The position numbers and the translations under genes were made by a program. The notes beneath the pieces are model-generated. The model made no database searches. It was given only the letters and a program-made list of their open reading frames with translations, and was not told the origin of the DNA. Of a stretch of 64,000 nt of DNA, positions 35,201-47,500 are shown piece by piece. Positions within the stretch are counted from its first letter, which is position 1, and the number at the start of each line of letters is the position of its first letter. The DNA is from Triticum aestivum (Eukaryota > Streptophyta > Magnoliopsida > Poales > Poaceae), in the NCBI RefSeq assembly GCF_018294505.1, contig NC_057811.1:404452790-404516789 (forward strand), given 5' to 3'.

Positions 35201-35951
35201 TCGCGGACAAGCTGGACCACTCGCTCAACCAACATCGACACCTCCACTTTCTCGGCTGAGGTCACTCTCAAGGGAGAGAGCTTTTCGACTCTCTCCATGG
35301 AAAACGGAGGGAGGCCGGTCGACTGACCAGGAGTCGATTCATCCTGACAATAGAACCAAGTCGACTGCCAACCTCTAACCGACTCAGGAAGGGTCATGGC
35401 TGGGAAGGTGCTTTTTCCCCTCATATGGATCCCTAATCCTCTGCACATCTGGATCACGTGTGTCCTCTCATCACTCGGATTGGCTTTTTTTCGGCCTGAG
35501 AACGACAAGTGAAAACGTGCTTGAAGAGACCCCAGTGCGGTCGACACCCCAGGAAGTTTTCGCACATGGACATGAACGCAGCAAGGTACGTAATAGTGTT
35601 GGGAGAGAAATGATGAAGTTGAGCCCCGAAGAAATTCTGAAAACCCCGGAAAATGGGATGTGGTGGCAAAGAGAAACCGCGGTCGACATGGGTGGAGAGG
35701 AGCACACACTCACCCTCTTGCGGCCGCGGCTCGGTCTCATCCTCCGGGAGCCGCCAGGAGCCATGGGGAATCAGACCCCCTTCCACCAGATCATCCTCCT
35801 ACTGGATCGTGGAGCGAATCCAGTCGCCCTGGATCCTGCCGGGCAGCAGGCCAGATCTCGACGATGATCCCCCCTGGCTGGACTTCTTGCCCTTCGCCTT
35901 CGCTGGCGCCTTCTTCACGTGCTCCAGGGCCGCCGTCTTGTCTTTCGCCAT
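32221..35951 (-). pseudogene. gypsy-2 antisense gene, seven exons (putative gypsy-type transposase family)
   Basis: Minus-strand exons with GT-AG borders: 35951-34963, 34872-34514, 34420-34347, 34266-33881, 33251-33137, 33057-32770, 32690-32221. The start MAKDKTAALEHVKK is Lys/Ala-rich. The first exon holds the conserved globular domain (FGAQLHHFSPNTITYL, later GMDLLEVFLKRCIQPLQ) that databases call 'putative gypsy type transposase' (PF04195, from memory). Exon 2 is acidic and basic low complexity. Exons 5-6 form a coiled coil (KLEEENTKLKAALDEANKEA). The first exon carries a TAG after IRSTIQ, a TGA and a frameshift, so it is dead. Role unproven; such genes are known in Tat-lineage elements. 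gypsy-4 has the same gene. Confidence 0.75.
33380..33691 (-). repeat. Three intronic hairpins of the gypsy-2 antisense gene
   Basis: Hairpins at 33380-33410, 33527-33557 and 33661-33691. Each pairs CCAGTGGGTGCAC with GTGCCCCCACTGG (one mismatch). Each is preceded by CTCG(G/A)GGACTACAC. All lie in the intron between exons 4 and 5. A part copy is at 33759-33774. The same motif lies in introns of the gypsy-4 gene. Confidence 0.8.
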
Positions 35952-36069
35952 CTCAGCAGTGTGCGCTCGGACTGGTTGGCGCCGTCGAGAGAGGGGGCGA
36001 GCGCAGAGAAGAAACAGAGGAGGAAGAGAAGAAATGAGGCGCACAGTACAAAGGCACCAGCCCAAACCC

Positions 36070-36077
36070 CTTATATG
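36070..36077 (-). promoter_or_regulatory. TATA-like box of the gypsy-2 antisense gene
   Basis: The minus strand reads CATATAAG about 120 bases before the ATG at 35951, a normal plant distance allowing for a leader. It suggests that the gene has its own promoter. Confidence 0.5.
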
Positions 36078-36485
36078 GGCCGGTTTCCCGAGTGGCTGAG
36101 CTGTGGGTCCAAGCAATCCTGTCAAATCTCGCAACAGTCACGCATGCGATACGTGGCGAAAAAGGTGGCACGGAGATTGAGGCGCTCCTGCCTAATCCAT
36201 TCCGATTACCGTAGCCCTCTCCGCCCCACGCGCTTCCCCAAATTTTGAATCCCGCGAGATCCGGGAACGGCAGAGCAGTCAATCATGCCGAAGATTTTAT
36301 ACCATATCGAACACTCGAAGCTTATTGACGAAAAGTTCACTCGACAACTTCTGAATGGCTCAAGGCGACTGAAAATGAAGTTGAAACCTTTTTGTGTGGT
36401 TCACCAATCTAAGTAAAGTGCTTCTGAAGCAGGAAAATTGGCTCGGAACCTCCTTCAACTTCAATTCCACTCGGACCCAGAACCA
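36078..36485. other. Region between antisense promoter and gypsy-2 3' LTR
   Basis: No gene recognised. Contains the upstream sequence of the antisense promoter and ends at the polypurine tract. Confidence 0.4.
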
Positions 36486-36497
36486 TTTGGGGGCTAA
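36486..36497 (+). other. gypsy-2 polypurine tract
   Basis: TTTGGGGGCTAA abuts the 3' LTR. It should prime plus-strand synthesis. Confidence 0.7.
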
Positions 36498-37095
36498 TGA
36501 TGATGACATGTACCTGGGGCAGGGCAATAGACCTGATCTAAGTACCCTACCCAAGGACACTGCCCTACAATCAAAGGCATTCAAAAGACAACAGATTCCA
36601 CCGACTGAAATCACTACATAGTCCAACCCACTCGACTATGAATTCCACTCGGACAACCCAATTCCATTCGACAAGAGTACGCTCACTCGACCATACCAGA
36701 ATCCACTCGGAGGTCAGAAGGCCTAAGGTCACCCTGAATGACAACGGTCGGGCCTTCACTCCGTAGGCTTAATGGTCATTTATGTAACTTTAATGCTGAC
36801 GTTACCAGTAACGTTCCTATCTTTATGTACATCAAACTCTGTGTAACTGAGGGCCGGAAGGGTCTGGCGAACTCTATATAAGCCACCCCACTCCTCAGGC
36901 ACAAGGGTTCGCACCCCATGTAACTTCACACATATAATCCAATCGACCGAGCTCCCGAGCACCAAGACGTAGGGCTGTTACTTCCACTGTGAAGGGCCTG
37001 AACTCGTAAATCTTGTGTGTACAACTTCACCATAGCTAGGATCTTGCCTCCTCATGCCTACCCCCCATTCTACAGCCAGTCTTAGAACCACGACA
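36498..37095 (+). repeat. gypsy-2 3' LTR
   Basis: 598 bp, partner of 19482-20078. Has the TATA box CTCTATATAA at 36873-36882 and is followed by the target duplication GCGGA. Confidence 0.9.
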
Positions 37096-37528
37096 GCGGA
37101 TGCTTGTGAGAGGGGTTAATCATATGTGGGAGGCTTGTCCGAGGAAGGGCAGCACCCAAGCACCAGTCCACCCACATATCAAATTATCAAAGTAACGAAC
37201 GCGAATCATATGAGGATGATGAAAACTAACTTGACGATAATTCCCATGTGTCCACGGGAGCGCTTTGCTTTATATAAGAGTTTGTCCAAGCTTGTCCTTT
37301 GCTACAAAATGGATTGGGCCACCTTTCTACACGTTAGTTACTTTATTTAGTTGTTACCCGTTACGATTTACCTTATCACACAACTCTATGTTACCGATAA
37401 TTTTAGTGCTTGCAGAGAATACGTACCTTGCTGAAAACCACTTGTCATTTCCTTCTGCTCCTCGTTGGGTTCAACACTCTTACTTATCAAAAGGACTACG
37501 ATAGATCCCCTATACTTGTGGGTTATCA
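37096..37528 (+). repeat. Sabrina-like 5' LTR, 3' part
   Basis: From the gypsy-2 target duplication to ACTTGTGGGTTATCA. TATATAAG near 37271 is the probable TATA box. The 5' part is separated from it by gypsy-2 and copia-1. Confidence 0.8.
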
Positions 37529-37539
37529 AGACTCTTTTC

Positions 37540-37558
37540 TGGCACCGTTGCCGGGGAG
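37540..37558 (+). other. Sabrina-like primer binding site
   Basis: TGGCACCGTTGCCGGGGAG, one base different from that of Athila-1. Confidence 0.85.
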
Positions 37559-37634
37559 TGAAGCGTCTTTGGTAAGTGGAAATTAGTAAGGAAACATTTA
37601 TATAGTGTGCTGAAATTTACTATCACTTGTTACT

Positions 37635-38289
37635 ATGGAAAATAATCCTTTGAGGGGTTTGTTTGGGGCATCTTCACCTCGACCAAAACCACAATCAGTT
37701 GCTCCTCAACCTACTGCACCTACTGAAAATATTTATTATGAAATTCCTTCGGGTATGATAGAGAAACTGCTAGCTCATCCTTATGCAGGAGATGGAACAT
37801 TACATCCTGATATGCACCTAATCTATGTGGATGAAGTTTGTGGATTATTTAAGCTTCCAGGTACGCCCGAGGATGTTGTCGAGAAGAAGGTATTCCCTTT
37901 ATCTTTGAAGGGCAAGGCATTGACATGGTATAGGCTATTGGATGATATTGGATCATGGAATTACAACCGATTGAAATTGGAATTTCACCAGAAGTTTTAT
38001 CCTATGCATCTAGTTCATCGTGATCGGAATTATATATAATTTTTGGCCTCGTGAAGGAGAAAGTATTGCTCAAGCTTGGGGGAGGCTTAAGTCAACGTTA
38101 TATTCATGCCCCAATCATGAGCTCTCAAGAGAAATCATTATCCAAAAAATTTATGCTCGGCTTTCTCATAATGACCGATCCATGCTCGATACTTCTTGTA
38201 CTGGTTTCTATATGAAGAAGGATATTGAATTCAAATGGAATTTATTGGAAAGAATTAAATGCAACTCTGAAGATTGGGATCTCTACTAA
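37635..38289 (+). pseudogene. Sabrina-like gag
   Basis: ATG 37635 opens MENNPLRGLFG. The retrotransposon gag domain follows (KGKALTWYRLLDDIGSWNYN, then EFHQKFYPMHLVHRDRNYI). A frameshift near 38037 moves reading to the next frame (FWPREGESIAQAWGRLKSTL), which runs to TAA 38287-38289. It formed the particle shell of an Athila-lineage element. AT-rich codon use differs clearly from that of the GC-rich gypsy-3 and gypsy-4. Confidence 0.85.
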
Positions 38290-38337
38290 GGTAAGGAGTC
38301 AGGTATAAACCTTAAGTTCTATTGTGTTAAATCTTTT

Positions 38338-39338
38338 ATGGATACCGATGCCTTTCGTGATTTTAGCACTAAATATGGACTTGACTCTGAGATAGTAGCT
38401 TCTTTCTGTGAATCATTTGCTACTCACGTTGATCTCCCTAAGGAGACGTGGTTTAAATATCATCCTCCCATTGAAGTTAAAGTAGCCGAACCTATTAAAG
38501 TTGAAGAAGAAACTATTATTTATAATGTTGATCCTATTGTTCGCACTGCTTATATTGGGAAGCCACCTTTCCCTGTTAGAATAAAGGATCATGCTAAACC
38601 TTCAACCGTGGTTTGTAGGAGTAATACTAGAACACATACACCTTCTAAACAAATTAAAGTTGAACCTAGTATTGCTATGGTTAAAGATCTCTTGGCTGAT
38701 AACATTGATGGGCATGTTATTTATTTCTGTGATGAAGCTGCTAGGATTGCTGAACCTGATACTAAAGACAAACATAGACCTGTTGTTGGCATGCCTGTTG
38801 TTTCTGTTAAAATAGGAGATCATTGTTATCATGGCTTATGTGGTGTGGGTGCTAGTGTGAGTGCAATTCCTTATACCTTATATTGCACCTGCTGAGATAG
38901 AGGATATTGATGTCACTATTAAGCTTGCTAATAGAGATACTATATCACCGATTGGGATTGTTAGAGATGTTGAAGTCTTGTGCGGGAAGATAAAATATCC
39001 TAATGATTTTCTCGTTCCTGCTTCCCCATAAGATAATTTTTTTTCCCATTATATTCGGTAGACTCTTGTTGAATACTGTTAATGCTAGGATAGACTGCGA
39101 GAAAGGTATTGTTACCGTTGGTTTGGGAGATATGTCTCATCATTTTAATTTCTCTAAATTTCATAGACAACCCCATGATAAAGAATTGCCTAATAAAGAA
39201 GAAATTATTGGTCTTGCTTCTATTGTCGTGCCTCCGAATGATCCCTTAGAACAATATTTGCTAGACCATGAAAATGATATGTTTATGAATGAAAGAAGGG
39301 AAATAGATGAAGTATTCTTTAATCAGGGACTATTTTGA
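38338..39338 (+). pseudogene. Sabrina-like gag tail and protease region
   Basis: 38338-38895 encodes the gag-to-protease linker. It reaches the protease site as HGLCGVGASVSAIP, where the catalytic Asp expected before the Gly is replaced. The expected residues after TLY are lost in a small deletion with frameshift at about 38885. The frame resumes (DVTIKLANRDTISPIGIVRD) and continues at 39003-39338 with the rest of the protease and spacer (EQYLLDHENDMFM). Reverse transcriptase is not reached, because copia-2 enters at 39401. Confidence 0.8.
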
Positions 39339-39400
39339 AACACAATTTTCCCGTAGAAATCCTTGGGGATCCTCCTCCACCTAAGGGTGATCATGTGTTT

Positions 39401-39885
39401 TGAAGGAAATATGACCTAGAGGCAATAATAAAGTTGTTATTTATATTTCCTTATATCATGATAAATGTTTATTATTCATGCTAGAACCAAAAATTGATGC
39501 ATGTGTGAATACATAGACAAAACAAAGTGTCCTTAGTATGCCTCTACTAGACTAGATCATTAATCAAAGATGGTTAAGTTTCCTGACCATAGACATGTGT
39601 TGTCATTTGATGAACGAGATCACATCATTAGGAGAATGATGTGATGGACAAGACTCATCCGTTAGCTTAGCATTATGATCGTTGAGTTTTATTGCTATTG
39701 CTTTCTTCATGACTTATACATGTTCCCCTGACTATGAGATTATGCAACTCCCGAATACCGGAGGAATACCTTGTGTGCTATCAAATGTCACAACGCAACT
39801 AGGTGATTATAAAGATGCTCTACAGGTGTCTCCGATGGTGTTTGTTGAGTTGGCATAGATCGAGACTAGGATTTGTCACTCCGTG
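39401..39885 (+). repeat. copia-2 LTR, part 1
   Basis: U3 start, similar to the reverse complement of 18627-19462. Ends at CCGTG, half of the target duplication of the first solo-LTR-like element. Confidence 0.85.
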
Positions 39886-42800
39886 TGTGACGCCCCAAGA
39901 CCGACGATCCAGAAGACTTCCATATTTTTGTGACCTCCGTGTGTTTTTATTTGTGCTTGCTCTATTTATTTTTGCATTGCATCATCTCATCATGCCAGCA
40001 TGTCATTTAATTTTTAAAATCTCAACTAAATAAATTGCATAGATCGTTGATCTATTTAAATTGAGGGAAATGCACATGGTGATTTCTCTTTAAAACATAT
40101 TCAAAGTCTCCCAATATTATTAGGGAGCTATATTGGAATTTTCCATTTGTTTAGAATTAACCGGGAACACACTTGAAAATTTTCCCCATGTCTTTTCTAC
40201 TTCAAGTTTCATCTCCAAACATCCCTAAAATATCTTCGGTTTTTTTTGGACTCTTATAACACTTTATTCTCGACCGTCGGATTTTAATCGAATGATCCAA
40301 ACTCCTCTCTTTCATATATATATAGTCCATCCCTAGTCACTTGAGACCAAACCCTATTTTCTAGGGATCCTCCCTGCTACTGCCGTTGTCTCCATTCCCC
40401 TCGGGATCACCAGCGATCCAGCCGCTGCTCTCCACCTCGCACCCGCCCACGCACACAGCCTCATCCAGCCAGCCACCTTCCACCTTGATCTGGAGCCGCC
40501 AGATCAAGATCCGATGGCCCCTAGGCCACTAGTTCATCCCCACCGGTCCACCACAGTGCCCCGCAACCACGATCCTGCCTCGACAGAGCAGCCGTCGCCG
40601 GCCACCAGGAACCGTGCCCTGCCTCGTCCCTCGCCCGCCGGTGACCTCGACTTCATCCAGGCGCCGCCGGTAACCTCGCCCTTGCCTCGCGCTCCTCTTC
40701 TTCCCCGTTTTTCCTTGCGCCGCTGTTGACCCGCCTGTCGCTGCTGTTTGTCACCACAGGGAGCTGCGACGCCTTGAAGCTGCAGCACCACCGTTGAGTA
40801 GCCATGGCCTCGAACTCTGCCGCCTCCGCGCCGCCCTGCCCTTTCCCGTCCGCCGCCCGAGCCGCCCAGACCCGCGCACGTTGCCGGCAGGAAGCCGTCG
40901 CCCCGCCAAGTCCCTCGCCCCGCCTCTGCATCCATGCTCCAGATCGAACACCAAGGCCCAGTGCAGGCCGCCTCCGCTCCTCCTCACCTCCCCGACGGGT
41001 CGCCCGCCGGATCCGCGTGGCCGGCCCCTCGCCGGAGTCGCGCCAAGTTCCCCTGCTCGCGCTCGGCCTCCTATGCCTCACGGTCGCACGCCCGAGCCTT
41101 GCGTTGACCTCGCCAACAAGTCTTCCGGCCGCCTTCGCTAGCTCCTTCGGCCTCACCTCGCGGCCCAGATCCGCGCGCCCACCGATCTGCTTCCCCCTCG
41201 GTCTGTTGGCCCAACGTGAGCAACTCTCCCCAGCCCAGTTTGCCTCAGATCTGGCCCGTGATGTTTTTTCCCCTGCCCGGACGATTTTTCTAATTTCCAG
41301 AGACTGCAGTTTTTCAGAAAACCCCTTAATGTTCATGCATCAATAATTCACAAACCATGCATCAGAATTAAATAAACTATATATGTAAGATGCTCAGTTT
41401 TTCATCTAGTTTCATAATTTGCAACTTTCGTTCATGTTTAAAATGTTTAAACTTGCTATTTGTTTAATTTGTATAAATGCCATGTTTAACAACTCTAAAA
41501 TATGGTTTAGGGCAGAACAGTACCAAATCAAAAATATGCACATGAGGATTTTCCGGAATTGTTGTTTCTTATTTCCGGCCTCATTTAAACTTCACCTCTT
41601 GCCATGTTTAACAACATTTAATATTGTTGGGTACATAAACGAGAGTGAACTAAATGTTTGAAATGTGGTGTTTCATCAATATGCAACTCGTTGCATATTG
41701 TGTTCCACTTAACTTGTTGTATTGTTTGTGCAGTTTGCCATGCCATGCCTCTTTAAACCGGACATGCATCATACTTGGTTGCGCATGATGCCATGTTTAT
41801 GTGATGGTTGTTTACTATGTTGCTTGCTTCTTTACGGGTTGCTTCTCTCGTTAGCTTCGGTTTCGTTTCGGAGTTGTGAGGATTCGTTCGACTACGTCCG
41901 TTTGTCTTCTTCATGGACTCGTTCTTCTTCCTTGCGGGATCTCAGGCAAGATGACCATACCCTCGAAATCACTTCTATCTTTGCTTGCTTGTTGTTCGTC
42001 CTATCTCTATGCCGCGCTACCTACCACTTGCTATATCATGCCTCCCATATTGCCATGTCAAGCCTCTAGCCCACCTTTCCTAGCAAACCGTTGTGTGGCT
42101 ATGTTACCGCTTTTGCTCAGCCCCTCTTATAGCGTTGCTAGTTGCAGGTGAAGATGAAGTTTGTTCCATGTTGGAACATGGATATGTTGGGATATCACAA
42201 TATCTCTTATTTAATTAATGCATCTATATACTTGGTAAAGGGTGGAAGGCTCGGCCTTATGCCTGGTGTTTTGTTCCACTCTTGCCGCCCTAGTTTCCGT
42301 CATATCGGTATTATGTTCCGGACTTTGCGTTCCTTACAGGGTTGGGTATATGGGGACCCCTTGACAGTTCGCATTGAATGAAACTCCTCTAGCAAGGCCC
42401 AACATTGGTTTTACCATTTGCCTACCTACCACCTATACCTGCCCTTGGGTTCTGCAGACTCAAGGGTCATCTTTATTTTAGACCCCCCAGGTCAGTGCTC
42501 CTCTGGGTGTTGGTCCGAACCGAGCTGCCTGCGGGGCCACCTCGGGGAAACTCGAGGCCTGGTTTTACTCATAGCTAGTCTCATCCGGATGTGCCCTGAG
42601 AACGAGATATGTGCAACTCTTATCGGGATTTGTTGGCACAATCGAGCGGTCTTGCTGGTTTAGCTTCACCATTGTCGAAATATCTTGTAACCGGGATTCC
42701 GAGACTGATCGGGTCTTCCCGGGAGAAGGAATATCCTTCGTTGATCATGAGAGCTTATAATGGGCTAAGTTGGGGCACCCCTGCAAGGTATAAACTTTCG

Positions 42801-43558
42801 AGAGCCATGCCCGCGGTTATGTGGCAGATGGGAATTTGTTAATGTCCGGTTGTAGAGAACTTGACACTTGACTTAATTAAAATACATCAACCGCGTGTGT
42901 AGCCATGATGGTCTCTTTTCGGCGGACTCCGGGAAGTGAACACGGTTAGGGTTATGTTTGAACGTAAGTAGCTTCAGGATCACTTCTTGATCACTTCTAG
43001 CTTCTCGACCGTTGCGTTGCTTCTCTTCTCGCTCTTATTTGTGTATGTTAGCCACCATATTTGCTTAGTGCTTGCTGCAGCTCCACCTCATTACCCCTTT
43101 CCTACCCTTAAGCTTAAATAGTCTTGATCTCGTGGGTGTGAGATTGCTGAGTCCTCGTGACTCACAGATACTTCCAAACAGTTGCAGGTGCCGATGCTAC
43201 CAGTGCAGGTGGCGCAACCGCGCTCAAGTGGGAGCCCGATGAAGATCTTGTTCATTGTTTTATGTCTTTTACGGTTGATCAGTAGTGGAGCCCAGTTGGG
43301 ACGACCGGGGATCTAGCATTTGGGGTTGTCTTCCTTTATTTTGGTTCCGCAGTCGGACCTTTGATTGTACTTTGGATGATGTATGGATTATTTATGTATT
43401 GTGTGAAGTGGCGATTGTAAGCCAACTCTTTATCCCATTCTTGTTCATTACATGGGATTGCGTGAAGACGACCCTTCTTGCAACAAAACCACCATGCGGT
43501 TATGCCTCCAAGTCGTGCCTCGACACGTGCGAGATATAGCCGCATCTTGGGTGTTACA
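39886..43558 (+). mobile_element. Solo-LTR-like element A (3.67 kb) in the copia-2 LTR
   Basis: Starts TGTGACGCCCCAAGA and ends ATCTTGGGTGTTACA, TG/CA ends that form an imperfect 15-bp inverted repeat. Flanks CCGTG and CCGTT are a 5-bp duplication with one change. Near 40310-40325 there is a TATATATATA box, then a GC-rich transcribed-leader-like part. No primer site, coding domain or second LTR is inside. Best read as a solo LTR of a long-LTR gypsy-type element. Long open frames in 40500-41350 are GC-rich shadows without domains. Confidence 0.65.
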
Positions 43559-44512
43559 CCGTTTATCGGAGAGGTATCTCTGGGCCCTCTCGGTAATGAT
43601 CATCACTATAAGCCTTGCAAGCAATTTGACTAATGAGTTAGTTACGGGATGGTGCATTACAGAACGAGTAAAGAGACTTGCCGGTAACGAGATTGAGCTA
43701 GGTATGATGATACCGACGATCAAATCTCGGGCAAGTAACATACTGATGACAAAGGGAACAACGTATGTTGTTATGCGGTTTGACCGATAAAGATCTTCGT
43801 AGAATATGTAGGAGCCAATATGAGCATCCAGATTCCGCTATTGGTTATTGACCGGAGATGTGTCTCGGTAATGTCTACATAGTTCTCTAACCCGTAGGGT
43901 CCGCACACTTAACGTTCCATGATGATTTGTATTATGAGTTTATGTGATTTGGAGTCCCAGATGAGATCACAGATGTGACGAGGAGTCTCAAAATGTCCAA
44001 GAGGTAAAGATCGATATATTGGAAGGCTATATTCGGACATCAGAAAGGTTTTGAGTGATTCGGGTATTTTTCGGAGTACCGGAGAGTTATGGGAATTCGC
44101 CGGGGGAAGTAGTGGGCCTTAATGGGCCATACCGGAAAGGAGAGAAGGGCCTCAAGGGGTGGCCGTGCGCCCCCCCATGGGCTGGTCCGATTTGGACTAG
44201 GAGGTGGCGGCGCCCCCCTCCTTCCTTCTCCCGTCTTCCTCCTTCCCTTCCTTCTCCTAGTTGGAATAGGAAAGGGGGGGCCGAATCCTACTTGGACCGG
44301 GAGTCCAAGTAGGCCCCCCCTTTTTGGCATGTCCCCCTCTAGGGCCGGCCTCCTCTTCCCCCTCCTTTATATACATGGGAAGGGGGGCACCCCAAAGACA
44401 CACAAGTTGATCTTTAGCCGTGTGCGGTGCCCCTTCCACAGTTTTACACCTCAGTTATATCATCCTAGTGCTTAGGCGAAGCCCTGCACCGGTAACTTCA
44501 TCATCACCGTCA
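43559..44512 (+). repeat. copia-2 LTR, part 2
   Basis: Resumes with TCGGAGAGGTATCTCTGGGC. The TATA box TTTATATAC lies at 44366-44374, followed by the GGCGAAGCCCTGC leader. Ends at CGTCA (44508-44512). Confidence 0.85.
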
Positions 44513-47500
44513 TGTAGCGACCCGACCTCAGACGGTCAAATCTCTGTGTATAAGTGTCATCCCTGGATCGGTAATGCTGACACACACGGTACTTGAAGGA
44601 TTTATAACAGAGTGCAATCACACACTTATTACATCGAATGTCTCAAAGAGAACTTATTACAATAAATATGGCTTAAGGCCATCTAAATAAGATAACAGCG
44701 GGAGGCCTAGAAGATAAAGTGAGTCCATCAATTCCAACGGCATAGCTGAGTGCACGACAATGACCTAGAGTACCTTACTCTTCGTCTGAAAAGTCTGCAA
44801 CATGATATGTTGCAGCCCGAAACGGGTCAGCACATGGAATATGCTGGCAATATAACACAGTAGAGCAAATGAACAAGTAAATGCTATCACTACATGCATA
44901 TATGGCTGGTGGAGGCTCTATGGGTATAATGTTTTGTGAAAAGCCAATTTTTTCCTACATCAAAGGAATATATTTTATTTAACTATCATGGTAGTTGATA
45001 AACATTGAGAATGGTACCCCCATCTCAATCCCAATTAAAAGTAATTAATAACCCAACAAATTAATTTAGAGTGATGAGATCAACATGATAATCCAGGAAC
45101 CAGATACTCAAGATGTCCATAACCGGGGACACGGCTAACCATGATTAGTTTGTACACTCTGCAGAGGTTTGCGCACTTTTCCCCACCGGACTCGATCTCC
45201 TCCCTTGGATTTCTCGCACTACATGGTGTTTGAGAAACGGATGACCGAGACACAGTCTTTCAGAAACATTAACTCTTTACTCTGGGTAGACAGTACCAAC
45301 CTACATCCCCTACATCTGCTAGTCTACCACTGAAAGAGGTCATGCAACATACTCAACTATGCTAGAGCCCATAATAGCTTGTGGCTGCAGACGGAAGTTT
45401 CTAGCATGAATAATCTTATGATCCCTTTGAGCCTGGGTGGGGAACCAAAAGGACAGCACTGGTATATCCCCAGGTGTCCGCAACCAATCCACCCAGATGT
45501 GTATTTAAGTAGCCACATTAAGTTAAAAATCAAATTAACAATCTCACATATGTCATGGATACACTCAAACCCAATCCACGTCTACGAGCATAGCATAGCA
45601 ACATAAGCATAACGTTGAAGTAACTCCCAGGGTTTGATAATAAAGGACAATAGGTTCTACCTCATCATCTACTTCCCAATACCCACATGTTAATCACATC
45701 CTAATCATGCAGTGTTTGAGAATTGTAACTAATGCATAAAAACTGGGTAATAAAGGGGTATGATCAAAGTGTTACTTGCCTTGCTGACGATCTGCAAACC
45801 CTAGAGACTCGTAGTAGCACGCTTCGCACTCCGGAAATTCTATCACAAACAAACAAACAATAGCATACATAAGCACTCAAGCATAGATGCAAGGGTAAAA
45901 CTCAAATAAGAAGATCGAATCTGAAAGTTCAACTGAAGAGATTCGGTTCGCAAAAAGAATCAATCAAATCGGAGCTACAGAACTGAAACTACGGTCGAAA
46001 GAACTTCGAAAACAAATCTGCTTGAAACCAAATTTTAAATTGTCAAAATGATGTTCAAGTTGATTAACCAGGAAGAGGGGCTCGAGACGAAGATTTTGGC
46101 GTTGGTTTCACTGTATTTGGACTAACGGTTAAAAAGTTGCGAGGGTTTGAAGATCAGGGGCTAATCTGCGATAAAAGTAATCGCGGATAGGTCCCTGGCC
46201 AAAAAATAAACGGAAAAAGAAAAATCTATCGGACGAACGTCTGCTAACAGAGACGAACGGGCGAATTCGTTCGTTAAAACGAACGAACGTTCGCAAAATA
46301 ACCTAAACCGAAGAAAACCAAACCGATCTAAATAATAAAACAACCTAGGGTTTTAGAAAAACCTGGCGGTTTTACACCTAAAACCAAAAGAAACCGGCGG
46401 CGAGAATATCCGGCGGGCGGCCGTGGCTCTGGCGCGCGGGCGGCGTGCGGCGGCGGGGCGAGGCGAGTCGAGCGGCGGTGCGGTGAGGCGNNNNNNNNNN
46501 NNNNNNNNNNNNNNNNNNNNNNNNNNNNNNNNNNNNNNNNNNNNNNNNNNNNNNNNNNNNNNNNNNNNNNNNNNNNNNNNNNNNNNNNNNNNNNNNNNNN
46601 NNNNNNNNNNNNNNNNNNNNNNNNNNNNNNNNNNNNNNNNNNNNNNNNNNNNNNNNNNNNNNNNNNNNNNNNNNNNNNNNNNNNNNNNNNNNNNNNNNNN
46701 NNNNNNNNNNNNNNNNNNNNNNNNNNNNNNNNNNNNNNNNNNNNNNNNNNNNNNNNNNNNNNNNNNNNNNNNNNNNNNNNNNNNNNNNNNNNNNNNNNNN
46801 NNNNNNNNNNNNNNNNNNNNNNNNNNNNNNNNNNNNNNNNNNNNNNNNNNNNNNNNNNNNNNNNNNNNNNNNNNNNNNNNNNNNNNNNNNNNNNNNNNNN
46901 NNNNNNNNNNNNNNNNNNNNNNNNNNNNNNNNNNNNNNNNNNNNNNNNNNNNNNNNNNNNNNNNNNNNNNNNNNNNNNNNNNNNNNNNNNNNNNNNNNNN
47001 NNNNNNNNNNNNNNNNNNNNNNNNNNNNNNNNNNNNNNNNNNNNNNNNNNNNNNNNNNNNNNNNNNNNNNNNNNNNNNNNNNNNNNNNNNNNNNNNNNNN
47101 GGCGGGGCGACGGCGGCTGATGCGGCGGCGGCGCTTGGGACGAGGCGGAGAGGGCGGCAGGGCGGGGTATTTAAAGGCGAGCGGAGAGGCGGCGGCTCCG
47201 ACTTGGGGTGGGGGTCGGCCGGCACGGGGCGGCACGAGCTCGGACTCCCTCGGGAGTCCGACGAGGGCACGGCGGGGAGGCGGCTGGGCCGAGGCCTGGC
47301 GCTGGCTGGGCCGATCCAGTTCGCCGCGAACTTTTAAAAAAAAATTCCGCTGAAAAGGAAAAATCCTAAATAAATATAAAAAAAATTCTAAAAATGGCAA
47401 AAAATAGTTTTCACCGTCTAAATTAAATATTTAGAACAAGGTGAACATTTTCTTGGCCTAAAAATGCAATTTTGAAAATGCATATTTTTCTAATTCAAAT

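Larger units (their letters stand above)
19482..37095 (+). mobile_element. gypsy-2: Tat-like LTR element with antisense gene
   Basis: LTRs at 19482-20078 and 36498-37095 are flanked by a perfect GCGGA duplication (19477-19481, 37096-37100). Order: primer site, gag, protease, reverse transcriptase, RNase H, integrase (broken by Athila-2), a 73-bp repeat array, a minus-strand spliced gene, polypurine tract, LTR. Pol order is Ty3/gypsy, and the antisense gene points to the Tat lineage. The LTRs differ at roughly two dozen of 597 positions by eye, so the insertion is not recent. All coding parts carry stops. Confidence 0.9.
19463..39400 (+). mobile_element. Outer Sabrina-like gypsy (Athila lineage) element, in pieces
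   Basis: The only outer bases left of gypsy-2 are 19463-19481 (ending GTAGTTGCGGA). They join 37096 onward (GCGGATGCTTGTGAG) through the duplicated GCGGA, giving continuous LTR sequence like that of Athila-1 at 12530. Then come the LTR end (37528), primer site, gag and protease to 39400, where copia-2 enters. The 5' part of its LTR should lie left of copia-1, outside the window. Oldest layer visible here. Confidence 0.75.

Noticed and set aside
40504..41346. Open frames of 70-227 codons on both strands in element A
   Set aside because: GC-rich leader sequence gives overlapping frames on both strands; no domain, no codon preference, and position within an LTR-like unit.
46353..47400. Long open frames of 304-340 codons on both strands
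   Set aside because: They run through the 610-N gap; the residues are unknown and the frames are artefacts.
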